Source of the DNA: CAZIVP01 sp964542915
GTDB lineage: Bacteria > Calditrichota > Calditrichia > Calditrichales > Calditrichaceae
Direction: 5' to 3'
Assembly (NCBI GenBank): GCA_964542915.1
Contig: CAZIVP010000006.1
Span: forward strand, 1 to 64,000
DNA length: 64,000 nucleotides
Numbering within the stretch: the stretch's first letter is position 1; each line of letters begins with the position of its first letter. The notes below the pieces were generated by a model that saw only the letters and a list, made by a program, of their open reading frames with translations, was not told the origin of the DNA and made no database searches. The translations under genes and the position numbers were made by a program. Below are positions 27,901 to 35,302 of this stretch, in pieces.

Positions 27901-28536
27901 ATGTCCGCTGACGTTTCTCCTGGCCGCTTCGTTTCCGTTCAAATAGGCAACAAATCCGTCATCGTAATCGATGTGCAGATAAACCGCCTCAATGGCGGAT
28001 GTATCACTCACTTCAAAGCTGCGCCTCACAAATACCGAAAGAGGCGCTTCATCGAATGCCTCGGGCGGACCGATATCGGTGGCGTCGTCTCCGTCGCCGT
28101 AACCAAAGCCGCTGGCGCCCAGCGGCCATTGGTCGGTATTGAATGCCGGTTGCTTCCAATCGGCCGGCGGTCCCTGGGAATCGCCGACAAAATAATACCA
28201 TTGATCGCCCCAATCGATAACGGTCTCATAATGGAAGGCCGGAATTTGTGAGTCTTTTTCCGAAGCGAATACAACCACAAAACTATCGGGAGGCAACATA
28301 AAAGGGGGAAAGCACCAGCGCTCCGGCTCATCCGCATCATCACTCAGATAATAACCGGTCAAATCGAGGGTTTGTGAACCGGCGTTGTAAATTTCCAACC
28401 AGTCGCTGTATTGTTTGTCTTTATCCGGCAAGGTGGTCACATTGGCAGGCATCACTTCGTTGATGAACAACGATTGCGCTGAGAGCGCCGAACACATCAT
28501 CACAATGTAGAATATGTAAACCGTAATATGCTTCAT
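24940..28536 (-). CDS. Secreted CotH-type kinase with lamin-tail, chitobiase-like and sorting domains
   Basis: A 1198-residue exported protein. Layout: signal peptide (1-20); a lamin-tail-like domain (22-65 and about 285-360) split by a jelly-roll insertion (about 100-280); a chitobiase C-terminal-like domain (about 372-445, with IRYTMDGTVPT); a CotH kinase domain (about 450-800); a second lamin-tail domain (about 960-1080); and a sorting domain (about 1110-1198). The kinase part has GLDVGTKIFGSWSR (511-524), LRNSGQDW, FLNGRFWGIHNMREK and the metal-site LLFDNDYG (712-719). CotH proteins are atypical kinases that phosphorylate exported proteins. The gene is first in a six-gene unit ending with the mannosidase cluster. 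Confidence 0.87.
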   Translation of the reverse strand: MKHITVYIFYIVMMCSALSAQSLFINEVMPANVTTLPDKDKQYSDWLEIYNAGSQTLDLTGYYLSDDADEPERWCFPPFMLPPDSFVVVFASEKDSQIPAFHYETVIDWGDQWYYFVGDSQGPPADWKQPAFNTDQWPLGASGFGYGDGDDATDIGPPEAFDEAPLSVFVRRSFEVSDTSAIEAVYLHIDYDDGFVAYLNGNEAARRNVSGHPPTFDTPASANHEALMYHNQEPELFLIDDFDRYIRPGDNILAIQGHNVDRYSSDMSLIPFLTLEMTTIPPKPRGPSEHLDFPEEAELHAAFKLDSEGEVLLLTDSGGQRIDSLRYGAIGADISYGRKPDGQSQWYYFNQATPGAPNQTDGYNMFAPAVQFSQEGGFYTQGIQLTLSAPDQSGTIRYTMDGTVPTDTAALYEQPLRIDSTTVLRARLFQDGKMPGPTITHTYFMNPDFELPVVSLVTDPDNFFDEHKGIYVYGPDADTLSYPYWGSNFWEDWERPVHLEFFEQDGSRALGLDVGTKIFGSWSRLYPQKSLAIYARSRYGQDRMYYPLFPDRTLGEYKNIVLRNSGQDWGRTFFRDGLMSRLVSTTDLDYMDYRPVLVFLNGRFWGIHNMREKMNEHYLANHHGVDPDNLDFIERDSMLIQGDLQTYNHLLDFVRNNDLKQAENYTYVKFLMDVHNFMDYCISVMFYANSDWPWNNVKCWRPKTPDGRFKWLLFDNDYGFHGGHLSAISNMFDEMRNQSNGTTLLFFELLKNPEHRQTFINRYANHLNTTFHPARVTTMIEEMKYQTLPEMPRHIERWENTFEGPWWLGSSIDSMEEWHDAIRVAIEFALDRGKYVRQHIMEEFGISDGGTGTLELDITPSGAGNIRLNDHLSISKQWQGLYFKENAVRLFAQPMEGYRFDGWRGAVNSDMQNIDMNVSDSTRLTAVFVQDTTSGSLVINEINYNSADDLDTEDWIELHNASGSQLNVSGWTLLDDDDTHTPFELPANTVLEPGEALVLCRDKKAFRAVFPDVERCFGDFDFGFSSNGELIRLFNPQGVLADSVRFGVVNPWPTEPDGQGYTLELTDVLEDNARAEFWRASNVRGGTPAETNSVATSIDHTESGKVDHFKLYANYPNPFNPSTHIGFDVPARRNIRLVIYNVLGQQIRVLADRRFSPGHYEIQWNGRDENGNPLSSGIYFLHFKSGDFEQTHKLMMVR

Positions 28537-28661
28537 CCTGAATCCAATCCTATCGTAAAAGAGATGTTATGGCAAACGCTTCCTTAAGGCGACTTCGAAA
28601 TCACACAAATGACTTATTGTTTGATGCTTGAATTGATTACAGATCATCGTCGCACCAATAC

Positions 28662-28673
28662 GTTAACGTTAAC
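28662..28673. promoter_or_regulatory. Palindromic operator-like site upstream of the CotH unit
   Basis: GTTAACGTTAAC is a perfect 12-base palindrome with a central CG, in the style of operators bound by LacI-family sugar regulators. It lies 126 bases before the CotH gene and beyond the preceding terminator. I did not see a second copy in the other minus-strand spacers. Confidence 0.4.
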
Positions 28674-28757
28674 ATGGTGAAATATTTTTTACTCGCCATT
28701 CAAGCATTATGATCCATCCTTAGATTTATTTCCTCTTTTGGTAAACGTCTGACTCCC

Positions 28758-28805
28758 AAAAACCCTATGCCTCCTGCCCTTTTCAGAAGCTAAAGAGGCA
28801 TAGGG
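28758..28805 (-). terminator. Intrinsic terminator after the GH127 gene
   Basis: Perfect 11-base arms CCCTATGCCTC (28763-28773) and GAGGCATAGGG (28795-28805) are followed, in minus-strand direction, by TTTTTGGG. It lies about 100 bases past the GH127 stop and separates the eight-gene glycosidase unit from the CotH-led unit. Confidence 0.72.
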
Positions 28806-28903
28806 GGAGGGTCAGGAATGCATTCGCTCAGGTTAGTATCATTAATGATAACATTATTATTTGCAGCCCGTAGTTTGGATTTTGTTCATTGCTCGGAACG
28901 CCA

Positions 28904-30922
28904 TCATCGAATCACAGGGAAATCGGCAATCCGAAGTTTTGTACACCCGTATGGCACCAGGGTTATTTTTTCATTGGTCGTTTCGTATTTTTTGGGCCTC
29001 CAATAAGGACTGTACGGTATCGGGCCGGCAATCCCTCCGTACAATTGCCATTCCGGTATTTGTTTGCCCTCGGCTACCAGTTTTACCGGCGCCTCTTCTA
29101 AACTCCACGGCAGTAGCCCCACTTCATTATACTGAATATCAAAGTTAGAAGCCGGTGATTTTAAATACTGACGGAGTAGCCCATAATTCCAATCCGATTC
29201 AGGATAGACCTCGTAATCCGCATAAGGCGCTTCTCCGCTGATTTGTTTCCAATTCTCCTCCAGTCCGAGGGCGTATACCAGCGGTCCGCGTTCGACCGAT
29301 GCCGACCGTTCGTGCCAATGTTGAGAACGAATATCCATAGGCAGATAAAGTTCGAGAACATCGCCCTTTTTCCAGCGACGATTTAATTTGATTATGCTGT
29401 TTGCCTCCGGTTTTGCAAATGTCTCTCCGTTCACAAAGACGACGGCACTATCACACCATTGTGGTATGCGCAAATGGAATGGGAAGGCGACTGTTTTTCC
29501 TTTTTCATAGACAAAGCGAACGCGATCTTTGAAGGGATATTCGGTCTCTTCTTTAAAGGTCACTTCGACATGATTGGCCACTTTTGCCGTAACCCGGCTG
29601 GGGGCATAAACAAGGGCGGCCAGGCCGTTATCACGCGTCGCCGTCCATAAATGATTCACCAATTTGGGCCAGCCCTGATGGTAGTTTGCAGTACAGCATC
29701 CGTATCCCGTTTCGAAACCGAATAAATTTTCCGTTTCGCCATGTTTGGTGCTGAAATTATGCCAATCGCGATTACATACCACCTGATTGGCTTGCTGGTA
29801 GTATTGTCTCCCCGTGTGGTCCCGCTTTAAACAGGCCGGCAATGCATTAAATGCAACGCGTTCCAGCACATCGCCATAGAATGGATCGCCGCTGATTTTC
29901 AGTAGAGTTTCGAGACTGAACATGTACTCGACAACCGTGCATGTTTCGGTTCCTTTGGTCGGCTCTGTTCCGGCGAGCAATTCATCCGCCGCCCATAAAC
30001 CGTACACCTGGCCATGATAGTCCATCAATTTTTCGATGCCGTTTCGCACGGCTTCAAGATATCGCTGATCCTTTGCATATTGATACCAGACTGCCGGTTG
30101 TTTAACGCCCATACCGGTATTAACGCCATGCCAGCTCCAGGCATGCATTTTTTCACTTTCGAAGCGCTCGGTCCAGTTAAGGGTTTGCTCAAAGATGGTT
30201 TCGCCCAGATCGAGCAGCCAATCATCCCCGGTACGATTGTAAAGCCAGTAAATACTGGCGAGATTTTCACCGCCGCGGCTTTTTGCCCAGTGCGTCCAAT
30301 AATCGAGCGGTTTTTCGTCAATATTATTCATTTGATACCGGAAATAACGGCGCATCAAATCGATTACCCGCTCGTCTCCGGTAGCCTGGTAATAACTTTG
30401 CATTACCTTGAGCATAACCATGTGCGGCCACCAATCCTTTTTGGCTTTCTCCTGCCAGGCCCATCGCCGCTGCCGTGGGCTGTCGCCGAACGCCTTGGTT
30501 GTATCGGGAACGGGACCAAAGTAGCCGTTTTCCTGCTGGCTTTGCAGGGACCATTCAATCCACTTTTCCGCCTTCGTTATGAGTTCTTTATCATTTAAAA
30601 TGTATGCCAGCGGTACCAGTCCGTCCAACCAGTATGGTCCGCGTTCCCAGGCGTCGCCTTCACCGCCCAGCCATCCATTGGTCGACCCCACATCCACCCA
30701 GATTTCGTCCAGATGGCCGGTCATGCCGTCTGCTGCCAATTGCAGTTGATGTCGGATCCAGCCCTGCGGTTCGATGCTCCCGATGGGCAGTTCGATGTAT
30801 GGATTATCGGCAAGCGGTTCGCGCCCGGAGACATAATTGACATTTTTTGCATGCACCTCTTGCATGCTCAATAGAACGGTTAATGTTAAAATGGTTCCCC
30901 AAAAAAGCCGGCTTTGATACAC
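28904..30922 (-). CDS. GH127 beta-L-arabinofuranosidase
   Basis: The 672-residue exported enzyme matches GH127 (formerly DUF1680) from end to end. It has a signal peptide (about 1-25), an (alpha/alpha)6 catalytic domain and two C-terminal beta domains. The zinc site of the family is intact: Glu326 and Cys328 in TETCTV, then Cys409 and Cys410 in GYGCCTANYHQGWP. Cys409 corresponds to the thiol nucleophile of HypBA1, and Glu314 in AADELL is the likely acid/base. The family releases L-arabinofuranose from plant glycans and glycoproteins. Translation starts at GTG, supported by AAAGGATG seven bases upstream. It ends the unit that begins with GH97. Confidence 0.93.
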   Translation of the reverse strand: MYQSRLFWGTILTLTVLLSMQEVHAKNVNYVSGREPLADNPYIELPIGSIEPQGWIRHQLQLAADGMTGHLDEIWVDVGSTNGWLGGEGDAWERGPYWLDGLVPLAYILNDKELITKAEKWIEWSLQSQQENGYFGPVPDTTKAFGDSPRQRRWAWQEKAKKDWWPHMVMLKVMQSYYQATGDERVIDLMRRYFRYQMNNIDEKPLDYWTHWAKSRGGENLASIYWLYNRTGDDWLLDLGETIFEQTLNWTERFESEKMHAWSWHGVNTGMGVKQPAVWYQYAKDQRYLEAVRNGIEKLMDYHGQVYGLWAADELLAGTEPTKGTETCTVVEYMFSLETLLKISGDPFYGDVLERVAFNALPACLKRDHTGRQYYQQANQVVCNRDWHNFSTKHGETENLFGFETGYGCCTANYHQGWPKLVNHLWTATRDNGLAALVYAPSRVTAKVANHVEVTFKEETEYPFKDRVRFVYEKGKTVAFPFHLRIPQWCDSAVVFVNGETFAKPEANSIIKLNRRWKKGDVLELYLPMDIRSQHWHERSASVERGPLVYALGLEENWKQISGEAPYADYEVYPESDWNYGLLRQYLKSPASNFDIQYNEVGLLPWSLEEAPVKLVAEGKQIPEWQLYGGIAGPIPYSPYWRPKKYETTNEKITLVPYGCTKLRIADFPVIR

Positions 30923-31042
30923 GTTTACATCCTTTCTCTTATTTCATTCTATCCAAATCAAAATTCAAATCATGTAAATCAAGTATAAAACACTTAAATT
31001 TCAGTGCCTGCCCCATGTATTGAAATTATTACATTCCCATGA

Positions 31043-33190
31043 TCATTTTTGATACACATCGATCAACACCCGTGCCATGATGGAATCCCATATATAATTG
31101 GACGGACATTCCAGAACGGGATAATCCGGACTAAAAGATTCCCAGAAGCGGTGGTTTTTTTGCAGTTGCGTGTTTACCGCCAGCATCATCTTATCGGCGA
31201 GTTGTCCGGCTTCCTCTTCAAAGCCGTAATTCTGCAAACCGTTCAACAGCATGTAATCCCACAACAACCATATCGGCCCGTTCCAGCGGCAACAGCCGTC
31301 CACAAAGGGCGTATAGTGCGGATCATCGGCGGCGAGCGTGGGTACGCCGTATGTGCGCCAGAACGAATCTTTATTTTTCATTTCTTCGACCAGCGCCTTC
31401 GCCTGTTCTTCATTTGGTACATGCGCCCACAAAGGTAGCAATCCGATGATCTCTTTGCGCTTCAGGCTGCGTCCTTCGAACATGAAGTCATTATCACGCA
31501 TATCCACGTGATAATAAAAACGGTCTTTCTCATCCCACATATACCGGTTAATGAGATCGCGCGTGCGATTGAATTTAACCGACCACTCTTCCACGCCGTC
31601 ATCAATGCCCAACTCTTCGGCCATCTTTTTAAGATAGTACATTTCATTGGCGACCTGGGTCGTAAGATCCAGGGCGTCTAATTCACCGGAAATATCGCGG
31701 CCCTCATCCTCGCCCTGCGAAAAAAGTTGGAAAACCACGTTCCAACCATCGCGCACATTTTCGATAATGCCGTAGGGCCCCCACTCGAACAGGCCGTCTT
31801 GATCTTCATCGCGTTCGCGTTCCAGGTAGTGGACAAATTTGCTGCCGGCTTCATAGGCATCGCTTAAAAACGCTTCATCTTTATTTATTTTATAAATTTC
31901 CCAATTTGTCCAGTTGAAAAAAGGCGCCGAGGTGGTGGCTTTCCCTTCATGGGGATAGACCTGAGGTCCACGCGGGCCGTGGCGGTAACCGATCAGCCCG
32001 TCCGGATATTGTTGTTCCATATAGATGCGTTGCGATTCCCGGGCGGATTGTGCATCTAAATAAGCATAGGAAAGCATGGAAAGCGATTCATGCATCACCT
32101 GATGGCCGTGTCCCCAGCCCCAGATCGGGTTGCGGGAAAACACGTAATAATTATATTGGGTCTCCCCGCGCGGCGGCAGCATACATTGCCGTACCAGGTT
32201 GAAGGCGCCTATATAAACCATGCGCTCTTCTTTTGACTTAAAATCAATGCGCGGAACCGATTGAAACAGTTGTACATTTTGGTCCACAAACGATTGTAAA
32301 TCGGCGTTAAGCGCCGCTTTCACATCGTCCATCATTTCTTTTTCGTCGTGCCTGGCATCCTGGGCGCCGCGCACAAAGCGCACCTGCGTGGATTGCCCCG
32401 GTTTTAACGTAATACTTTGCTGCAGTGCTACAATCTCAGCAGGTCCGGCGTTCTGTTCATTAAGCGCTTTTACGTAGGCGTGGACTTTACTGAAACGCTT
32501 GGCAGCAAAATAGAAATTTTGAATGGAACATCCTTTATAAATGCCGTAACTATCCGGTTCGCGATTGCTGACCAACATGTTGCGAAAATCGGTGGGATAG
32601 CCGCGCTCTTTGTACAGGTTGCTGTGAAGCCGTACGGTCGATTCGTAATGTTCGAACACGTACCCGTTGTGTGCGGCGTCGTAACGGACTACATTCAGGG
32701 AGTCCTCCGTTAGATGCAGAATCGGATAAAGAATGAAATCGAAGGTTTTATGGCCCTCATTCCATATACTCATATCGATCAAAGCCGCGCCGGAGCTGTG
32801 AACAAAAAACGTTTCCTGAACCTTCAACCCTTCGATCGGTTCATACTTCATAACAGCCATATCCGGGAACGATGCGGTCACAACGGGTTGCCGGGCAAAA
32901 TCTTTCTTTTTACTAAAAACGACATTATTGATTTTCCAGACCATGGCCAGTTCTCCGGCATACTGGCTTGAGTACGTAATCGGTTTATCCGGTGAAAAGT
33001 AATCCAAAAAATAGGCTTTGTCCGCAAAAAATCGCGACCGTTCTTTTGCAGCTGCGTAGGTTGTAAATAACGGATCGTTGCCTTCGGCGTTGATGACGAG
33101 GAATGGGTCGTTCACTTCCACTTCGGCCTCATGAAGCGCAGGCATCAAAAACACGAGAGACAAAAAAATGATCAAATATGCCCTGGGCAT
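31043..33190 (-). CDS. Exported MGH1/GH63-like glycosidase (short paralogue)
   Basis: A 715-residue exported protein with signal peptide (1-20), an N-terminal beta-sandwich (about 30-290) and an (alpha/alpha)6 catalytic barrel. Barrel signatures are NPIWGWGHGHQVMHES, NWTNWEIYKINKDE, DGLFEWGPYG, TYGVPTLAADDPHY and RWNGPIWLLWDYM, as in mannosylglycerate-hydrolase/GH63-like enzymes. It is a clear paralogue of the protein at 43733-46471 but lacks that protein's ~200-residue insertion. It probably cleaves alpha-linked glucose or mannose units. A GGAG ribosome site precedes the ATG. The neighbours are GH172 upstream and GH127 downstream. Confidence 0.82.
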   Translation of the reverse strand: MPRAYLIIFLSLVFLMPALHEAEVEVNDPFLVINAEGNDPLFTTYAAAKERSRFFADKAYFLDYFSPDKPITYSSQYAGELAMVWKINNVVFSKKKDFARQPVVTASFPDMAVMKYEPIEGLKVQETFFVHSSGAALIDMSIWNEGHKTFDFILYPILHLTEDSLNVVRYDAAHNGYVFEHYESTVRLHSNLYKERGYPTDFRNMLVSNREPDSYGIYKGCSIQNFYFAAKRFSKVHAYVKALNEQNAGPAEIVALQQSITLKPGQSTQVRFVRGAQDARHDEKEMMDDVKAALNADLQSFVDQNVQLFQSVPRIDFKSKEERMVYIGAFNLVRQCMLPPRGETQYNYYVFSRNPIWGWGHGHQVMHESLSMLSYAYLDAQSARESQRIYMEQQYPDGLIGYRHGPRGPQVYPHEGKATTSAPFFNWTNWEIYKINKDEAFLSDAYEAGSKFVHYLERERDEDQDGLFEWGPYGIIENVRDGWNVVFQLFSQGEDEGRDISGELDALDLTTQVANEMYYLKKMAEELGIDDGVEEWSVKFNRTRDLINRYMWDEKDRFYYHVDMRDNDFMFEGRSLKRKEIIGLLPLWAHVPNEEQAKALVEEMKNKDSFWRTYGVPTLAADDPHYTPFVDGCCRWNGPIWLLWDYMLLNGLQNYGFEEEAGQLADKMMLAVNTQLQKNHRFWESFSPDYPVLECPSNYIWDSIMARVLIDVYQK

Positions 33191-33225
33191 AGTATCTCCA
33201 TTTTAATTTATTGAATTCATTGCGT

Positions 33226-35184
33226 TTATGGTTTTTCGGTCGTAATCGTTAAATTGTCGTTGTAATCGATCAACCGCGCATAAAAGGCGTAACCGCCGAA
33301 ATTATTTTCAAGCTTCAATAACAATCGGTTCCAGCCTTTTTGTAGGGGTAATGCAACCCGATCCTGGTCCGGCGCTGCAATACGTACATCCAAAAAGCGG
33401 TAAAGCTCCTTGCCGTTCAGGAATACCTTGGATCCGTCATCGCTGCCGATATACAACGGTATCGTCTGTTCTTCCGGCGAATGGATATATACTTGCGCAT
33501 AAGATATTACAAACTCATAGGGATTAACTTTATCCCAGAGGCTCACGTAACCGTTTTCGGGCGTCTCGATGCGTTTCCAACTTACCTTTTGTCCTTCTGC
33601 GCCCTCGTAGACGGCATCCGGGTTGTCCTCTTTCTGTGGCGGATAAACCGTATCGAGACCATAACGCAGCAAATCGGACTCCCTCGGATTGGGAAAGGGA
33701 CCGATAAACCGCCATTGCGATATCCACTTCCGCACGGGCTCCAGTTTAAAACCGTCGATTCCCAATTGATAAATATTGTCGCCCGCTTCGCCCGCATTTA
33801 TATCAAAACGGAAAGGTAGCGTTCCTTCATCTGTGGTTCTTAAATTTTTAAGCGAAATCTTACCGCCCGGGTATACCGATTGCCGGTATCCGTCAAATGA
33901 AGCCCTTTTTATACCGTTATAATAAATATCACCTTTGCCGTAACGCGGCCCTTTGCTGAAATAGATATCCACATTGTAAGCCTTTTCTTCCTTGTCTTTT
34001 ATCGTCAGTTCAAAGGATTTACCAGGCTCATCCGCCCGAACCAACAACTGATGATGATTGCTCCATTCCGGACCGTGCATCGACATATCCTGAATTTCAT
34101 GATGTACATCGCCAGCAATCTTCAGGCTCTCCGCTTCGATCATTCCATTCGGAACAATGACCCGCAGGGGGATCCGAAGCCCGGCTTTTTTTATGGGTTC
34201 AAACGGTTTATGCGGCTCCTTCTGATACCAATATGCGGTACTGCTGAAATCGGCGACCGCTTCATTTCCGTGGCCATGCTCGATGGTAAATTTGATTGAT
34301 TCTTTAAAGGGAATAGGATCCGGGATATGATGGCGATAAGCTGCGATACGCGCTTTTTCCGTATCTTTGATAATGACGCCATGATAGGGCGCATGGTATG
34401 CACCGTTTTTAAAGTACCAACCGCTCGTAAAATAATCTTCCGTGCCCGTTCCGTAAGTGGAAGGAAACGGCTCTCCATCCACATAAACCATCTCATCGCC
34501 TTCCAGATACCACAAACTCTGGCTGTAGCCCTGCATACTCATATTCAGGCCCAAAAAGTGTCCCTCTCCTTCCGCTTCCAGAATCGTATAATTTTCATGG
34601 TTGTCGGTTCGGACGTCGCGCCGCCACTGGGCATGGAAATAGGCCACATCTTCGCTGAGCGAATGTTGCAGCTGGTGGTGATTGATCTGGTAATAGAAGG
34701 CGTAAACTTCCTGACCGGTTTGATTAACGATTTCTATACGGGCATTTTCGTTGAAGGGCATGGGAAAGTAACTAAAATACCCGCCGCTGCTCATACCCAG
34801 ATATTGAGCAAAATAATGCGTGTATTCAAAGCCGGTACCGAAAAAGTCGCCCACCGGTACTTCGACCGATGGATGTTGTTCCCCGTCCCAAAACATACGC
34901 AGTAATATGCGGCGTAAAAAATGCGGATCACGGGAATCGATGGTAATCCAGATACGGGTAATGACGCCGGGACCGTCGATGTCTGCAATGGTAACCGTAT
35001 CCCCGGCGTGGATATTGATACGATCGTTATTGGCGCCCGTGGTATCATAGCTGGATACCTGCGCTGTTTTACCCGGTTTCAGATAGGGCAGACGGCTCTG
35101 GGATAGATAATTTTGCAGTTCGTCATCGGAACCGGAACAAGCCGCCAGAAAAAACATGGCAATCATAAGAAAAAGTGGCTTCAT
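33226..35184 (-). CDS. GH172 (DUF2961) glycosidase, lipoprotein
   Basis: The 652-residue product has a lipobox FFLAAC with Cys16, so it is membrane-anchored. The DUF2961/GH172 domain covers about 25-350, with VPVGDFFGTGFEYTHYF, YFPMPFNENARIEI and STYGTGTEDYFTSGWY; the last holds Glu249, one of the conserved acidic residues. The C-terminal part has two carbohydrate-binding-like beta domains, including LYIGSDDGSKVFLNGKELY. Known GH172 enzymes act on fructofuranosides and on alpha-D-arabinofuranosides. The start at 35184 is preferred to 35229 because AGGAG lies seven bases upstream and the signal follows at once. Pairing with GH127 points to an arabinofuranose-containing substrate. Confidence 0.88.
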   Translation of the reverse strand: MKPLFLMIAMFFLAACSGSDDELQNYLSQSRLPYLKPGKTAQVSSYDTTGANNDRINIHAGDTVTIADIDGPGVITRIWITIDSRDPHFLRRILLRMFWDGEQHPSVEVPVGDFFGTGFEYTHYFAQYLGMSSGGYFSYFPMPFNENARIEIVNQTGQEVYAFYYQINHHQLQHSLSEDVAYFHAQWRRDVRTDNHENYTILEAEGEGHFLGLNMSMQGYSQSLWYLEGDEMVYVDGEPFPSTYGTGTEDYFTSGWYFKNGAYHAPYHGVIIKDTEKARIAAYRHHIPDPIPFKESIKFTIEHGHGNEAVADFSSTAYWYQKEPHKPFEPIKKAGLRIPLRVIVPNGMIEAESLKIAGDVHHEIQDMSMHGPEWSNHHQLLVRADEPGKSFELTIKDKEEKAYNVDIYFSKGPRYGKGDIYYNGIKRASFDGYRQSVYPGGKISLKNLRTTDEGTLPFRFDINAGEAGDNIYQLGIDGFKLEPVRKWISQWRFIGPFPNPRESDLLRYGLDTVYPPQKEDNPDAVYEGAEGQKVSWKRIETPENGYVSLWDKVNPYEFVISYAQVYIHSPEEQTIPLYIGSDDGSKVFLNGKELYRFLDVRIAAPDQDRVALPLQKGWNRLLLKLENNFGGYAFYARLIDYNDNLTITTEKP

Positions 35185-35302
35185 CGAATAACTCCTGTAA
35201 GGGTCGTAAACATTGTTTCTGCTTTTCAATCTGGCCGATGTGGCCGATATTTTTTATTTACTCTCGTAAGTTTCCGATACGTACCTCGTACCGGAATAGC
35301 AA

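Larger units (their letters stand above)
28537..28903. other. Intergenic region between two minus-strand transcription units
   Basis: This 367-base gap has no supported gene. Its right part carries the terminator of the GH127-ending unit, and its left part holds the operator-like palindrome and presumably the promoter of the CotH-led unit. Confidence 0.5.

Noticed and set aside
35272..35296. Hairpin TTCCGATACG / CGTACCGGAA after the second barrel/FGE gene
   Set aside because: The stem is reasonable but no T-run follows on the minus strand and the next gene starts about 90 bases on, so termination is not supported.
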